The translations under genes and the position numbers were made by a program. Positions 45,776 to 53,873 of a DNA stretch of 64,000 nucleotides are shown here, in pieces (position 1 is the stretch's first letter; every line of letters begins with the position of its first letter). The stretch spans positions 122,010 to 186,009 of the forward strand of contig JAXLQL010000017.1 of the NCBI GenBank assembly GCA_046331625.1. Reading direction: 5' to 3'. Source of the stretch: JAXLQL01 sp046331625 (GTDB lineage: Bacteria > Acidobacteriota > Terriglobia > Bryobacterales > Bryobacteraceae). A model generated the notes under the pieces. That model did no database searches. It was given only the letters and a program-made list of their open reading frames with translations, and had not been told where the DNA came from.

Positions 45776-46112
45776 GGACCAAACGTCCTTCAGCCACAGA
45801 TACGACGACGCGATACCGCTCGAGTTCCGCTTCCAGAGCCGAGCGCCCAGCCTTCGTCAACTCGTAATAGATCCGTCGTTCGTCGTCCATCGCAGGATCG
45901 ACGCGCCGGTCGCATTCCCGAACTAGCCCAGCATCCGTCATCCGAGCGATGGAGCCGTACAGTGTGCCCGGACCCATCCTCACCTTACCCTCGGAATCCG
46001 CCTCCACTTCCTTCATGATTCCGTAACCGTGCCGCTCGCCTGTCGAGAGCGCCAACAAAATGTGCAGCACAGCGGGACTCAGAGGACCTTGTCCGGTGTT
46101 CCTCTTTGCCAT
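45762..46112 (-). CDS. PadR-family transcriptional regulator
   Basis: Start at MAKRNTGQGPLSPAVLH; the frame extends further upstream but without support. It has 116 residues. The winged-helix pattern is typical (LSTGERHGYGIMKEVEADSE; MGPGTLYGSIARMTDAGLV; RRIYYELTKAGRSALEAELE). PadR proteins repress genes for membrane or transport proteins and often their own. A promoter with an inverted repeat between its -35 and -10 elements lies at 46119-46147. The transcript would begin at or next to the ATG, with no ribosome site. Confidence 0.85.
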   Translation of the reverse strand: MAKRNTGQGPLSPAVLHILLALSTGERHGYGIMKEVEADSEGKVRMGPGTLYGSIARMTDAGLVRECDRRVDPAMDDERRIYYELTKAGRSALEAELERYRVVVSVAEGRLVHDNK

Positions 46113-46118
46113 GATCCA

Positions 46119-46147
46119 AGCATATATCCATTGCGGATACATGTCAA
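46119..46147 (-). promoter_or_regulatory. Promoter and likely PadR operator for the PadR/membrane-protein pair
   Basis: On the minus strand TTGACA, a 17-base spacer and TATGCT form a near-consensus promoter. The spacer holds an inverted repeat: TGTATCC (46141-46135) and GGATATA (46129-46123) match at six of seven positions. The -10 ends only six bases before the ATG, so the mRNA is probably leaderless. Autoregulation by PadR is inferred. Confidence 0.7.
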
Positions 46148-46166
46148 GGAAATGGCACCGATCAGT

Positions 46167-46211
46167 TGCGAGTGGCGCGCAACGCCGTATCGGCACCCAC
46201 CGCCACTCGCA
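46167..46211. promoter_or_regulatory. Compound hairpin or operator upstream of the acid-sugar operon
   Basis: TGCGAGTGGCG (46167-46177) and CGCCACTCGCA (46201-46211) are perfect 11-bp inverted copies. The loop contains a smaller stem (GCCG-TAT-CGGC). It ends 42 bases before the ATG at 46254. It could be a regulator site or a structured leader. Confidence 0.45.
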
Positions 46212-46253
46212 CGGACGGAGCCCGACGACGAGGATTATAGGACAATAGCCTTC

Positions 46254-47495
46254 ATGCCTCGTCGCCGCGATTTTCTCCAACTGGCTCCCGCCGCACTTGC
46301 AGGAACCGCACTCCGAGCCGCCCCGGCCAAGCAGTCCGGCCTCGGCGCCAAGCTCGCCGCGGCCATGGCCGCGCCGGTATTGAAGACGAGCCTCTTCTCA
46401 AACCCAGTCAAAATCCAGTCGATCGACCTGCTCAAGAATGGCAAGAGCTACGTCGTCCGCGTGCGATCGACGGATGGCGTGGAAGGCTTCGCCGACGCAC
46501 ATTCGAGCGTGATGAGCGCGGCTTACCCGATCGTCGTGAAGAAGGTGGCGCCAGTGTTCGTAGGCAAAGACGCGCGGCAGCTCGAGGCGCTGCTCCAGGA
46601 AGTGTACCTCGCCGGGTCGAACTACAAGTGGCAAGGCTTGCCGTTCTGGGTGAGCGTGGCCGCGGTGGAAATCGCCACGCTCGACATGTTGGGAAAAGTT
46701 GCCGCCAAGCCCCTCGGCGAGTTGATCGGAACCGTGGTGCGGCGCGAGATCGCCGTCTACCGCGCCAGCGGCAATCGCGGCAATTCGCCGGAAGCCGAGA
46801 TCGAGTACCTGCAGAAGATCGTGGGCGAAACCGGAGCCAAGGCGATCAAGTTCCGCCTCGGCGCGCGCATGCATTATGATGACGCCTCCACCAAGCGCGA
46901 CCTCGCAATGATTCCGCTCACGCGCAAAACCTTCGGCGGCAGCATGGCCATTTACGCCGACGGCAACGGCTCATATGACGTGCCGATGGCCATCAGGATC
47001 GGCCGCATGATGGAAGAGTACAAGCTCGGATTCTTCGAAGAACCCGTCCCCTTCGACTACTACGACGAGACCAAGGAAATCGCCGACACTCTCGATATCC
47101 GCATCGCGCTCGGCGAAGAGGAGATGAGCCTACGCGGATTCCGCCGCATCATCGAACACGGCATCGCGCAAGTGATCCAGCCCGATCTGCTCTACTTCGG
47201 CGGACTCATCCGCTCGATGAAGGTAGCTCGCATGGCAGCCGTTGCCGGGCTCGACTGCACGCCTCACATGTCCGGCGGCGGACTCGGGTTTCTCTACATC
47301 GCGCACTTCGCTTCGGCTGTTCCGAACTGCGGCGCTCATCAAGAATACAAGGGCGACGACGATACCCTGCCGGTCAAATCCGACACCTCGTCACTCGAAA
47401 GCGAGAAAGGGATGCTGAAGGTTCCCACGGGCCCGGGCCTCGGCGTCACCATCGATCCTGATTTTCTGAAGAAGGCTACCGTGGTGAAGGCGTAG
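46254..47495 (+). CDS. Mandelate racemase/enolase superfamily enzyme with Tat-type leader
   Basis: A 413-residue protein. The start PRRRDFLQLAPAALAGTALR is a twin-arginine leader, so it may be exported. The barrel motifs are visible: AIKFRLG (Lys), IYADGNGSYD (Asp), FFEEPVP (Glu), IALGEEE (Glu) and CTPHMSGGG (His, the likely base). The family abstracts a proton from acid sugars, usually as dehydratase or epimerase. It opens an operon with a racemase-family protein, MFS transporter, RuBisCO-like protein and DUF1537 kinase, which suggests breakdown of a plant acid sugar. Substrate is not known. Confidence 0.8.
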   Translation: MPRRRDFLQLAPAALAGTALRAAPAKQSGLGAKLAAAMAAPVLKTSLFSNPVKIQSIDLLKNGKSYVVRVRSTDGVEGFADAHSSVMSAAYPIVVKKVAPVFVGKDARQLEALLQEVYLAGSNYKWQGLPFWVSVAAVEIATLDMLGKVAAKPLGELIGTVVRREIAVYRASGNRGNSPEAEIEYLQKIVGETGAKAIKFRLGARMHYDDASTKRDLAMIPLTRKTFGGSMAIYADGNGSYDVPMAIRIGRMMEEYKLGFFEEPVPFDYYDETKEIADTLDIRIALGEEEMSLRGFRRIIEHGIAQVIQPDLLYFGGLIRSMKVARMAAVAGLDCTPHMSGGGLGFLYIAHFASAVPNCGAHQEYKGDDDTLPVKSDTSSLESEKGMLKVPTGPGLGVTIDPDFLKKATVVKA

Positions 47496-47496
47496 C

Positions 47497-48165
47497 ATGC
47501 AACGGACACTCGCATTGATTCATACCAGCCCTGTGCTGGTTCCGGCGTTCACCGAGCTCGCCACGCGACACCTCGAAGGCGTGAAGATCTTCCACATGGT
47601 GGATGAAAGCCTGATCAAGAACACGATCCAACAAGGCAAGCTCACCAAGCCGACGATCCGCCGCGTCGCCGCTCACGTGGAATCGGCGTTTCAAGCGGGA
47701 GCCGACGCGGTGATGGTCACCTGTTCGTCCATCGGACCGTCAGTCAACGTGGCGCGGGGCCTTTTCGATGGCCCGGTGTTGCGGATCGACGAGCGAATGG
47801 CCGAGCGTGCGGTGCAATCTGGCGAGCGGATCGGCGTCATCGCCACGCTCGACACCACGCTTGCGCCCACGGTGGAACTGGTGCGATCCACGGCGGAACG
47901 ACTGGGCCGCTCGCCGCAGATCGTCTCGCGACTGTGCGAAGGCGCGTTCGCCGCGGTGCTGCGGGGCGACACTCAAACCCATGACCGCGCAGTCAAGGAA
48001 GCGCTCACCGAGTTGGCGAAGGAAGTAGATGTGATCGTGCTCGCGCAAGCCTCGATGGCCCGCGTGGTGGAGCAACTTTCGCCCGAGCAGCGGAGCGTGC
48101 CCATCCTTGCGAGCCCTCCGCTGGCAATGGAGCAAGCCCGCGAAGTGCTGGCGGCGCTGGGCTAG
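47497..48165 (+). CDS. Asp/Glu racemase-family protein lacking the second Cys
   Basis: A 222-residue protein. Asp/Glu/hydantoin racemase fold motifs: MVTCSS with Cys76, and the C-terminal strand VIVLAQASM with Ala185 where these enzymes usually carry the second catalytic Cys. One-Cys members often work as decarboxylases or isomerases rather than racemases. One base separates it from the enolase-superfamily gene. Probably works on an intermediate of the same pathway; the reaction is not known. Confidence 0.65.
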   Translation: MQRTLALIHTSPVLVPAFTELATRHLEGVKIFHMVDESLIKNTIQQGKLTKPTIRRVAAHVESAFQAGADAVMVTCSSIGPSVNVARGLFDGPVLRIDERMAERAVQSGERIGVIATLDTTLAPTVELVRSTAERLGRSPQIVSRLCEGAFAAVLRGDTQTHDRAVKEALTELAKEVDVIVLAQASMARVVEQLSPEQRSVPILASPPLAMEQAREVLAALG

Positions 48166-48168
48166 CGA

Positions 48169-49362
48169 ATGAACCGCCACGCGATTCTCGCGCTGCTCGT
48201 CCCGCTCTCGATCATCACGTTCCTCGATCGCATCTGCATCTCAGTAGCCGGACCGCGCATGCAAAGCGAACTCGGCCTCTCACCCGAGCGCTGGGGCTGG
48301 GTGACCGGCGCATTCGTCCTTTCGTATGGGTTGTTCGAGATTCCCACGGGCGTCATGGGCGATCGCTGGGGGCAGCGCAAAGTGCTGGCCCGCATCGTGG
48401 GCTGGTGGTCCGCGTTCACCGCGTTGACTGGTGCGATGTCGAGCTTTCTTCCGCTCGTGATCACGCGATTCCTGTTCGGGATGGGCGAAGCCGGCGCTTT
48501 TCCGAACATGGCAGGCGTAGTCGCGCGTTGGTTCCCACGCAATGAACATGCACGCGCGCAAGGATTCATCTGGGGCGCCAGCCGCGCGGGCGGAGCGATC
48601 GCGCCGTTGCTGGTGGTCCCCATTCAGCAGGCATTCGGATGGCGCGCGGCGTTTTGGATTTTCGGAGCGGTAGGAGTGGTCTGGTGCGCAGTGTGGCTCG
48701 CCATCTATCGCGACAAAACCTCGGAGCGCCCAGCGAACTCGCACTCGGTGGACTGGAGCATGGCGTTACGAAACCGGCAATTGTGGATCATCCTCGGCAT
48801 GTACTCGTGCCAGGCATGGGCTTCTTGGTTCTACTTCTCCTGGATGCACACGTTCCTGGTGAAAGGGCGCGGATTCAGTGAAGGCCAGATGGCCGCGGCG
48901 TCGGCGTTACCGTTTCTGCTCAGCGCCGCCGCGACGGTCGGCGGAGGATTCTTGAGCGAGATCGCATGCCGCCGGTTCGGATCGAACCGCGGGCGTGTGC
49001 TCATCGGGACCTGTGCCCTCTCCGCCTCCGCCGCGATGCTCGCTGCCACGGCGCTGACCACGGGCAAGATCGCGGTGGTGGTGTTTCTCGCTTGCGGATT
49101 CGGCGTGCTCGACGTCATGCTTCCGTCGGCTTGGTCACTGTGCATCGAACTTGGAGGCGAGCACGCGGGCGCGGCAACGGGCGCGATGAACTCGGCCGGA
49201 CAACTCGGCGGCTTCCTGTGTACGGTGATTTTCGGATACCTGGTGACTGCGCTCGAGAGCTATGACAAGCCGCTTTTCGCCATCGTTACCATGCTCCTGA
49301 TCGGATCCTTTCTCTTCTCGCGCATCGATGTCTCGAAGCCTCTGCTTGGAGCGAGCCGATGA
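48169..49362 (+). CDS. MFS transporter, anion/cation symporter (ACS) type
   Basis: A 397-residue protein with about twelve membrane helices. The ACS hallmark segments are plain: FLDRICISVAGP, GVMGDRWGQRKVL and RFLFGMGEAGAFPNMAGVVA. ACS members move sugar acids such as hexuronates, galactonate and glucarate, which fits the neighbours. It overlaps the RuBisCO-like gene by ATGA. Likely takes up the pathway substrate. Confidence 0.85.
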   Translation: MNRHAILALLVPLSIITFLDRICISVAGPRMQSELGLSPERWGWVTGAFVLSYGLFEIPTGVMGDRWGQRKVLARIVGWWSAFTALTGAMSSFLPLVITRFLFGMGEAGAFPNMAGVVARWFPRNEHARAQGFIWGASRAGGAIAPLLVVPIQQAFGWRAAFWIFGAVGVVWCAVWLAIYRDKTSERPANSHSVDWSMALRNRQLWIILGMYSCQAWASWFYFSWMHTFLVKGRGFSEGQMAAASALPFLLSAAATVGGGFLSEIACRRFGSNRGRVLIGTCALSASAAMLAATALTTGKIAVVVFLACGFGVLDVMLPSAWSLCIELGGEHAGAATGAMNSAGQLGGFLCTVIFGYLVTALESYDKPLFAIVTMLLIGSFLFSRIDVSKPLLGASR

Positions 49363-50624
49363 AGGATCGCATCCGAGCCGAGTACTGGATCGAGACTGCC
49401 TTCCAGCTCGAAGCGGCCGCCGAGACCATGGCAGGAGAGCAATCGTCCGGTACGTTCGTGAAAGTCCCCGGCGAGACGGAAGAATTACGCGAACGTTACG
49501 CCGCCCGAGTGGAGCGAATCGAGGAGATCGAATCGACCGCCTCACCATCGCTGCCCGGCGCACGCGTTCCCAAAGGCACGCCGCCGGTTTATCGCCGTGC
49601 GCTCGTCTCCCTCTCATGGCGGCTCGCCAACCTGGGACCCTCGCTTCCGAACCTCATGGCCACTGTGGCCGGAAATCTCTTCGAGCTGCAGCAATTCTCC
49701 GGACTGAAGCTGCTCGACGTTTCCCTGCCCCAAGCCTTTCGCGATCGCTACCCCGGTCCGCAGTTCGGCATCCCGGGAACACGCGCGCTCACCGGCGTGC
49801 CTGCTCTGCCGCTGGTCGGGACCATCATCAAGCCCAGCGTTGGGCTCTCACCCGAACAAACCGCGGCCATGGTGTCGCAATTGGCGGAAGCCGGAATCGA
49901 CTTCATCAAAGATGACGAGCTCCAGTGCGATGGCGATGGATGTCCGTTCGCTGAGCGCGTGGAAGCGGTGATGCGCGTGATCAATCGCCACGCCGATCGC
50001 TCCGGAAAGAAGGTGATGTTCGCGTTTAATGTGACTGGTGAAGTCGAGGAGATGCTCGCTCGCCATGACCTGGTCGCGAAGCACGGCGGCACGTGCGTGA
50101 TGGTCAGCGTGAACGGCGTGGGCTTGGCCGGAGTCTCCGCGTTGCGCCGCCACAGCTCGCTCCCGATCCACGCGCATCGCAATGGATGGGGCATGTTCAG
50201 CCGCTCACCCGCGATCGGCATGAGCTACGTGGCGTACCAGAAATTCTGGCGGCTCGCTGGCGTGGATCACGCGCACGTCAACGGCATCCGCAATAAGTTC
50301 TGCGAAAGCGACGAGTCCGTGATGGCGTCGGCGCGCGCGTGCCTCACTCCGATGTTCGAAGGCGCGGGCCGCGGCTGCGAGATCATGCCGGTGTTCTCGT
50401 CCGGACAATGGGCAGGCCAGGCGTTCGACACTTGGCGCGGAATCGGCTCCGCGGATCTCATCTTTGCCTGCGGCGGCGGCATCATGGCGCATCCGGCAGG
50501 GATCGCGGGCGGAGTCTCGAGCGTCCGCCGCGCGTGGGAAGCGGCAATTTCCGGCGATGACCTCGCCGCCGCGAGTGCGAAGTATCCCGAGATTCGCCAA
50601 GCCGTGGAGATGTTCGCCAAGTGA
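49359..50624 (+). CDS. RuBisCO-like protein (form IV), oxo-isoapionate type candidate
   Basis: A 421-residue RuBisCO large-chain homologue. Active-site features: TIIKPSVG (Lys158), FIKDDE (Lys184 to Glu187, carbamylation and metal site), HAHRNG, HVNG and VFSSGQ. It is shorter than true RuBisCO and no small subunit or phosphoribulokinase gene is near, so carbon fixation is unlikely. RuBisCO-like proteins next to DUF1537 kinases act in apiose breakdown as 3-oxo-isoapionate-4-phosphate decarboxylase (OiaX with kinase OiaK). The same pairing is here, with a GTGA overlap to the DUF1537 gene. Function by analogy, not proven. Confidence 0.75.
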   Translation: MKDRIRAEYWIETAFQLEAAAETMAGEQSSGTFVKVPGETEELRERYAARVERIEEIESTASPSLPGARVPKGTPPVYRRALVSLSWRLANLGPSLPNLMATVAGNLFELQQFSGLKLLDVSLPQAFRDRYPGPQFGIPGTRALTGVPALPLVGTIIKPSVGLSPEQTAAMVSQLAEAGIDFIKDDELQCDGDGCPFAERVEAVMRVINRHADRSGKKVMFAFNVTGEVEEMLARHDLVAKHGGTCVMVSVNGVGLAGVSALRRHSSLPIHAHRNGWGMFSRSPAIGMSYVAYQKFWRLAGVDHAHVNGIRNKFCESDESVMASARACLTPMFEGAGRGCEIMPVFSSGQWAGQAFDTWRGIGSADLIFACGGGIMAHPAGIAGGVSSVRRAWEAAISGDDLAAASAKYPEIRQAVEMFAK

Positions 50625-51857
50625 GCGATGTGCCGCATCGGCTCGCAGCACGCCGGCTCATTGCATGGTACGGCGATGACTTCACCGGATCCACAGACGT
50701 GCTCGAAGTCCTCGCTACGCGCGGCATCGAATCCGCGCTCTTTCTCTCGCCGCCATCCGATGCCTTGCGCGAACGCTTCGGCGGCTATCGAGCGTTCGGG
50801 TTGGCGGGAAGCAGCCGCAGCCGGTCTCCCGAGTGGATGGATGCGAACTTGCCCGAAGCCTTCCGCGCCCTCGATCGCTTCGAAACGCCACTCGTTCACT
50901 ACAAGGTCTGCTCCACGTTCGATAGCGCGCCGGAGACCGGAAACATCGGTCGCGCCCTCGAAATCGGCCGGAACATTTTCCGCGCTTCTTGTGTTCCGAT
51001 CGTCGCGGGCGCTCCAGCCCTCGGGCGCTACACCGCATTCGGGAACCTGTTCGCGCGCTCGCCCGAAGGAATCGCCCGCATTGACCGCCACCCGATGAGC
51101 CGGCATCCGGTGACGCCGATGCTAGAAGCCGACCTGCGGCTCCACCTTGCGAAGCAGACGGCGCTCCGCATTGGTCTCATCGATCTGACCAGCGACACAT
51201 GGACCGATGGATTCGACGCGATGCTGATCGACGTGCTCGACGATCGAACGCTCGCCCGCGCTGGAGCCTTGGCATGGAACCGCGCCCTGCAAGGCGACCG
51301 GTTCATCGTGGGCTCGTCGGGAGTCGAGTACTCGCTCGCCGCGCACTGGGGACTTCGCGACGACGCCGTGACGACGATCCGCCCCGCCGATCGCCTCGTC
51401 GTGCTCTCCGGAAGTTGCTCTCCCGTAACCGGCCGCCAGATCCGCGCCGCCGCGGCCGCAGGTTTCGAACTGATCCCAGCCGGCGAAGACGCCGCTTCCC
51501 AGGCGATCTGCGAACTCAAAGCGGGAAAGAGCGTGGTCATCCATAGCGCCATCGGACCCGAAGATCAACTCCCCGCCGGCGCCGCTTTCCGCGAGCAACT
51601 CGCCACTCTCGCCGGCCGCACGCTGACGCGCGTGCTCGATGAGAGCGACGTGCGGCGTGGTGGTGGCCGGAGGCGACACGTCATCGCACGCCGGAGCCGC
51701 GCTCGGAATCGACGCGCTCACCTTCGTCGCCCGAGCCGCCACGGGAGCTCCGCTCTGCCGCGCATGGTCCAGTAATCCGCGTCGCGATGGCATTGAGGTC
51801 GTCTTCAAGGGCGGCCAAGTCGGCGCGGATGATTTCTTCGCCCGCGTCAGAGGTTGA
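50621..51857 (+). CDS. DUF1537 four-carbon acid sugar kinase, frameshifted near its end
   Basis: The GTG start overlaps the upstream stop. The N-terminal domain (LIAWYGDDFTGSTDVLEVLA; VHYKVCSTFDSAPETGNIG) and the middle (RLVVLSGSCSPVTGRQIRAA) are standard for the family. At about 51655 the frame becomes Arg-rich and would end at 51775. The proper end continues in the +1 frame: VVVAGGDTSSHAGAALGIDA (the nucleotide-binding glycine loop), then FKGGQVGADDFF, to TGA at 51857. One extra G in GTGGTGGTGG explains it. The intact protein would be about 412 residues. It would phosphorylate the acid sugar used by the RuBisCO-like protein. Confidence 0.75.
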
Positions 51858-53831
51858 TCACCGGCTGAGCAACTCCTTCGCCGCGCGACTCACGCCGGCA
51901 TCTTCGCCGGAAGCGGCCACGCTCCATTCAGCCCGAGCTTCTGTCACGCGCCCCCTCGCGGCCAGCGCCAGGCCTAGATTCAGGTGCACCGCCGGAAACC
52001 GCCCCTTCGCTGCCGCTGTCACGAGTCGATAACGCGCGATCGCTTCATCCACACGAGATCCGCCGAGCAGCAGATTCGCCAAATTCACTTGCGCTGGCGC
52101 GAGATCGGGGCGAATGCGCACAGATTCGCGAAACGCGGATTCTGCTTCGTCGCGTTGAGTCGCGGCCACCAGCGCCGACCCCAGATTGTTCCACACCTCG
52201 GCCATGTCCGGATTCCGCGCAAGCGCGCGGCGATAGGCGGCGATCGCCTCGTCACGCCTGCCGAGCCTCATCAGCGCTTCGGCCGACGCGAACACAATCG
52301 TGGGCTCGGCGGGAGCAAGCTGCTCCGCCTTCCCCAACACCTCGAGAGCTCGCGAAAACTTGCCGGCGGCGGTGAGAGTGAGTCCGTAGCCGTACCAGTG
52401 CACCCACCGCGCGGGCGAACGCCGGCACGCTTCGGTGAATGCCTGCTCCGCGCGCGCGAAGTTGCCCGCGTTGCGAAACGCCTCGCCGAGTTCGAAATAG
52501 GCCTCGCCAGAAGCGGGTTTCCAGCGCGCAATGGCCGCTTCCAGCCGCCGGATTCCCTCGCCTAGATTCGCCTGTTGTTTCACCTGCGCGATCGCCGCCG
52601 TCAATTGCTGCTCCGCATTCGCCTTGAGTGCAGCCGGATAGTAGAGCTTCACTTCGCCGCGGTACGGAGCTGTGTTGCCATCGTGGCGCTCCTCTGCCGG
52701 TGGCGGCGGCGCCGTGGGCCGCGCGCGAATCCAATGATCCGTGGCCATGGCGTGGACCACGTCTTCCGGACGCCGCTTCGGCATGTGGCACGAGACGCAC
52801 TCGGACACCGTGCTGTGCGCCGCAGCCGAAAGCGCCTGCGAATGGCACGATCTGCACACCCGCGAATAGTGCGCCACAGCCGCCTGGCCGCGAGGAATCC
52901 GGTGCGGGTCGTGACAAGTGGTGCATGTCATCTTGCCCGCCGAACGCAAAAAGCAAGCCGAGTCGCGCAGCCGCGTGACCGAACTCACGAAGTCGAAGTG
53001 CTCGCGAAGATCCGGAGGTTGAAAGAACAGCGCGTAGTTCGCCAGAGGCTCCCCGGGGCGATAGGAAAACACACCGCGCCCCGGCACCGTGAGCGCGCCT
53101 GGCAGCGCGAGACTCGTAGTCTCGAGGTGGCACTGCATACACACCTCCATCTGGCGATCCGCGGGCAGGCGCGCCGGATTCACGATGGAGTCACGAAGAC
53201 GCGCGAGCGAGCCCGAGCCCGCAGCCGACACATGCGCCGCGCCCGGACCATGGCAGCGCTGGCAATCGATTCCCTCGGGCAGCGTCTCTGGAAAGACCGG
53301 CGAGTTCCTGGGCCAATCTTCACCCGCCCGCATCGCCGGATAACCGTTGTGGCAGAACATACACTCGAAGCCGATCTCGCGCGTGAAGCCCGGATGATCC
53401 GGACGATCGAACGCCGGGCTCATCGCCCAATACCCGCCAGACTCCGGGTACCACGTGAGCGGAAGTTCCACCAGACGGCCCGCAAGCGTCCGCGAGAGAA
53501 AGCTGCGGGCGTGGTTGCCCGATCCGAAAATGTAGTGGACCTCTTTCCCTGCTCCGCGCGGATCCAGCGCATCCGGCGCGCGCTCGAGGAACAGCCGCCC
53601 CCCCCGCGTCACCGCCCGGAACTTTTGCCCCCGATGCGAGAATTCGCGGCCGTCGAACCCTGCCAGCACCTCACCCGGCCGCACGCGGCGGAAGGAACGC
53701 CCCATTCCGGTTTGCGCGTAAGACGCCGCGATCTCGCCATGGCAGCCCGCGCACACTTCAGGGCGGACGTATCCTTCCTGCGCAAGCACAGCAAGCGAGA
53801 ACAACACTCCCCAGCGGACCCGGGCGAACAT
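51858..53831 (-). CDS. Heptaheme c-type cytochrome with C-terminal TPRs
   Basis: A 657-residue secreted protein (leader VRWGVLFSLAVLA). Seven CxxCH heme sites are present: CAGCH, CMFCH, CQRCH, CMQCH, CTTCH, CRSCH and CVSCH. Four or more TPRs follow from about residue 410 (EAYFELGEAFRNAGNFARAE; IAAYRRALARNPDMAEVWNN). Such fusions are frequent in Acidobacteriota and Planctomycetes. Electron transfer partners are not encoded nearby. It converges with the DUF1537 gene with no gap, so no terminator fits between them. Confidence 0.85.
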   Translation of the reverse strand: MFARVRWGVLFSLAVLAQEGYVRPEVCAGCHGEIAASYAQTGMGRSFRRVRPGEVLAGFDGREFSHRGQKFRAVTRGGRLFLERAPDALDPRGAGKEVHYIFGSGNHARSFLSRTLAGRLVELPLTWYPESGGYWAMSPAFDRPDHPGFTREIGFECMFCHNGYPAMRAGEDWPRNSPVFPETLPEGIDCQRCHGPGAAHVSAAGSGSLARLRDSIVNPARLPADRQMEVCMQCHLETTSLALPGALTVPGRGVFSYRPGEPLANYALFFQPPDLREHFDFVSSVTRLRDSACFLRSAGKMTCTTCHDPHRIPRGQAAVAHYSRVCRSCHSQALSAAAHSTVSECVSCHMPKRRPEDVVHAMATDHWIRARPTAPPPPAEERHDGNTAPYRGEVKLYYPAALKANAEQQLTAAIAQVKQQANLGEGIRRLEAAIARWKPASGEAYFELGEAFRNAGNFARAEQAFTEACRRSPARWVHWYGYGLTLTAAGKFSRALEVLGKAEQLAPAEPTIVFASAEALMRLGRRDEAIAAYRRALARNPDMAEVWNNLGSALVAATQRDEAESAFRESVRIRPDLAPAQVNLANLLLGGSRVDEAIARYRLVTAAAKGRFPAVHLNLGLALAARGRVTEARAEWSVAASGEDAGVSRAAKELLSR

Positions 53832-53873
53832 CAGAACTTATGTTATCCCCGTTGCCGTTACACTGGACTCTTC

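Noticed and set aside
49359..50624. Carbon-fixing RuBisCO
   Set aside because: No small subunit or phosphoribulokinase nearby, and the DUF1537 partner points to acid-sugar breakdown.
52575..53873. Long open frame running into the acyltransferase gene
   Set aside because: It is the antisense of the heptaheme cytochrome gene; the protein character begins only at 53874.
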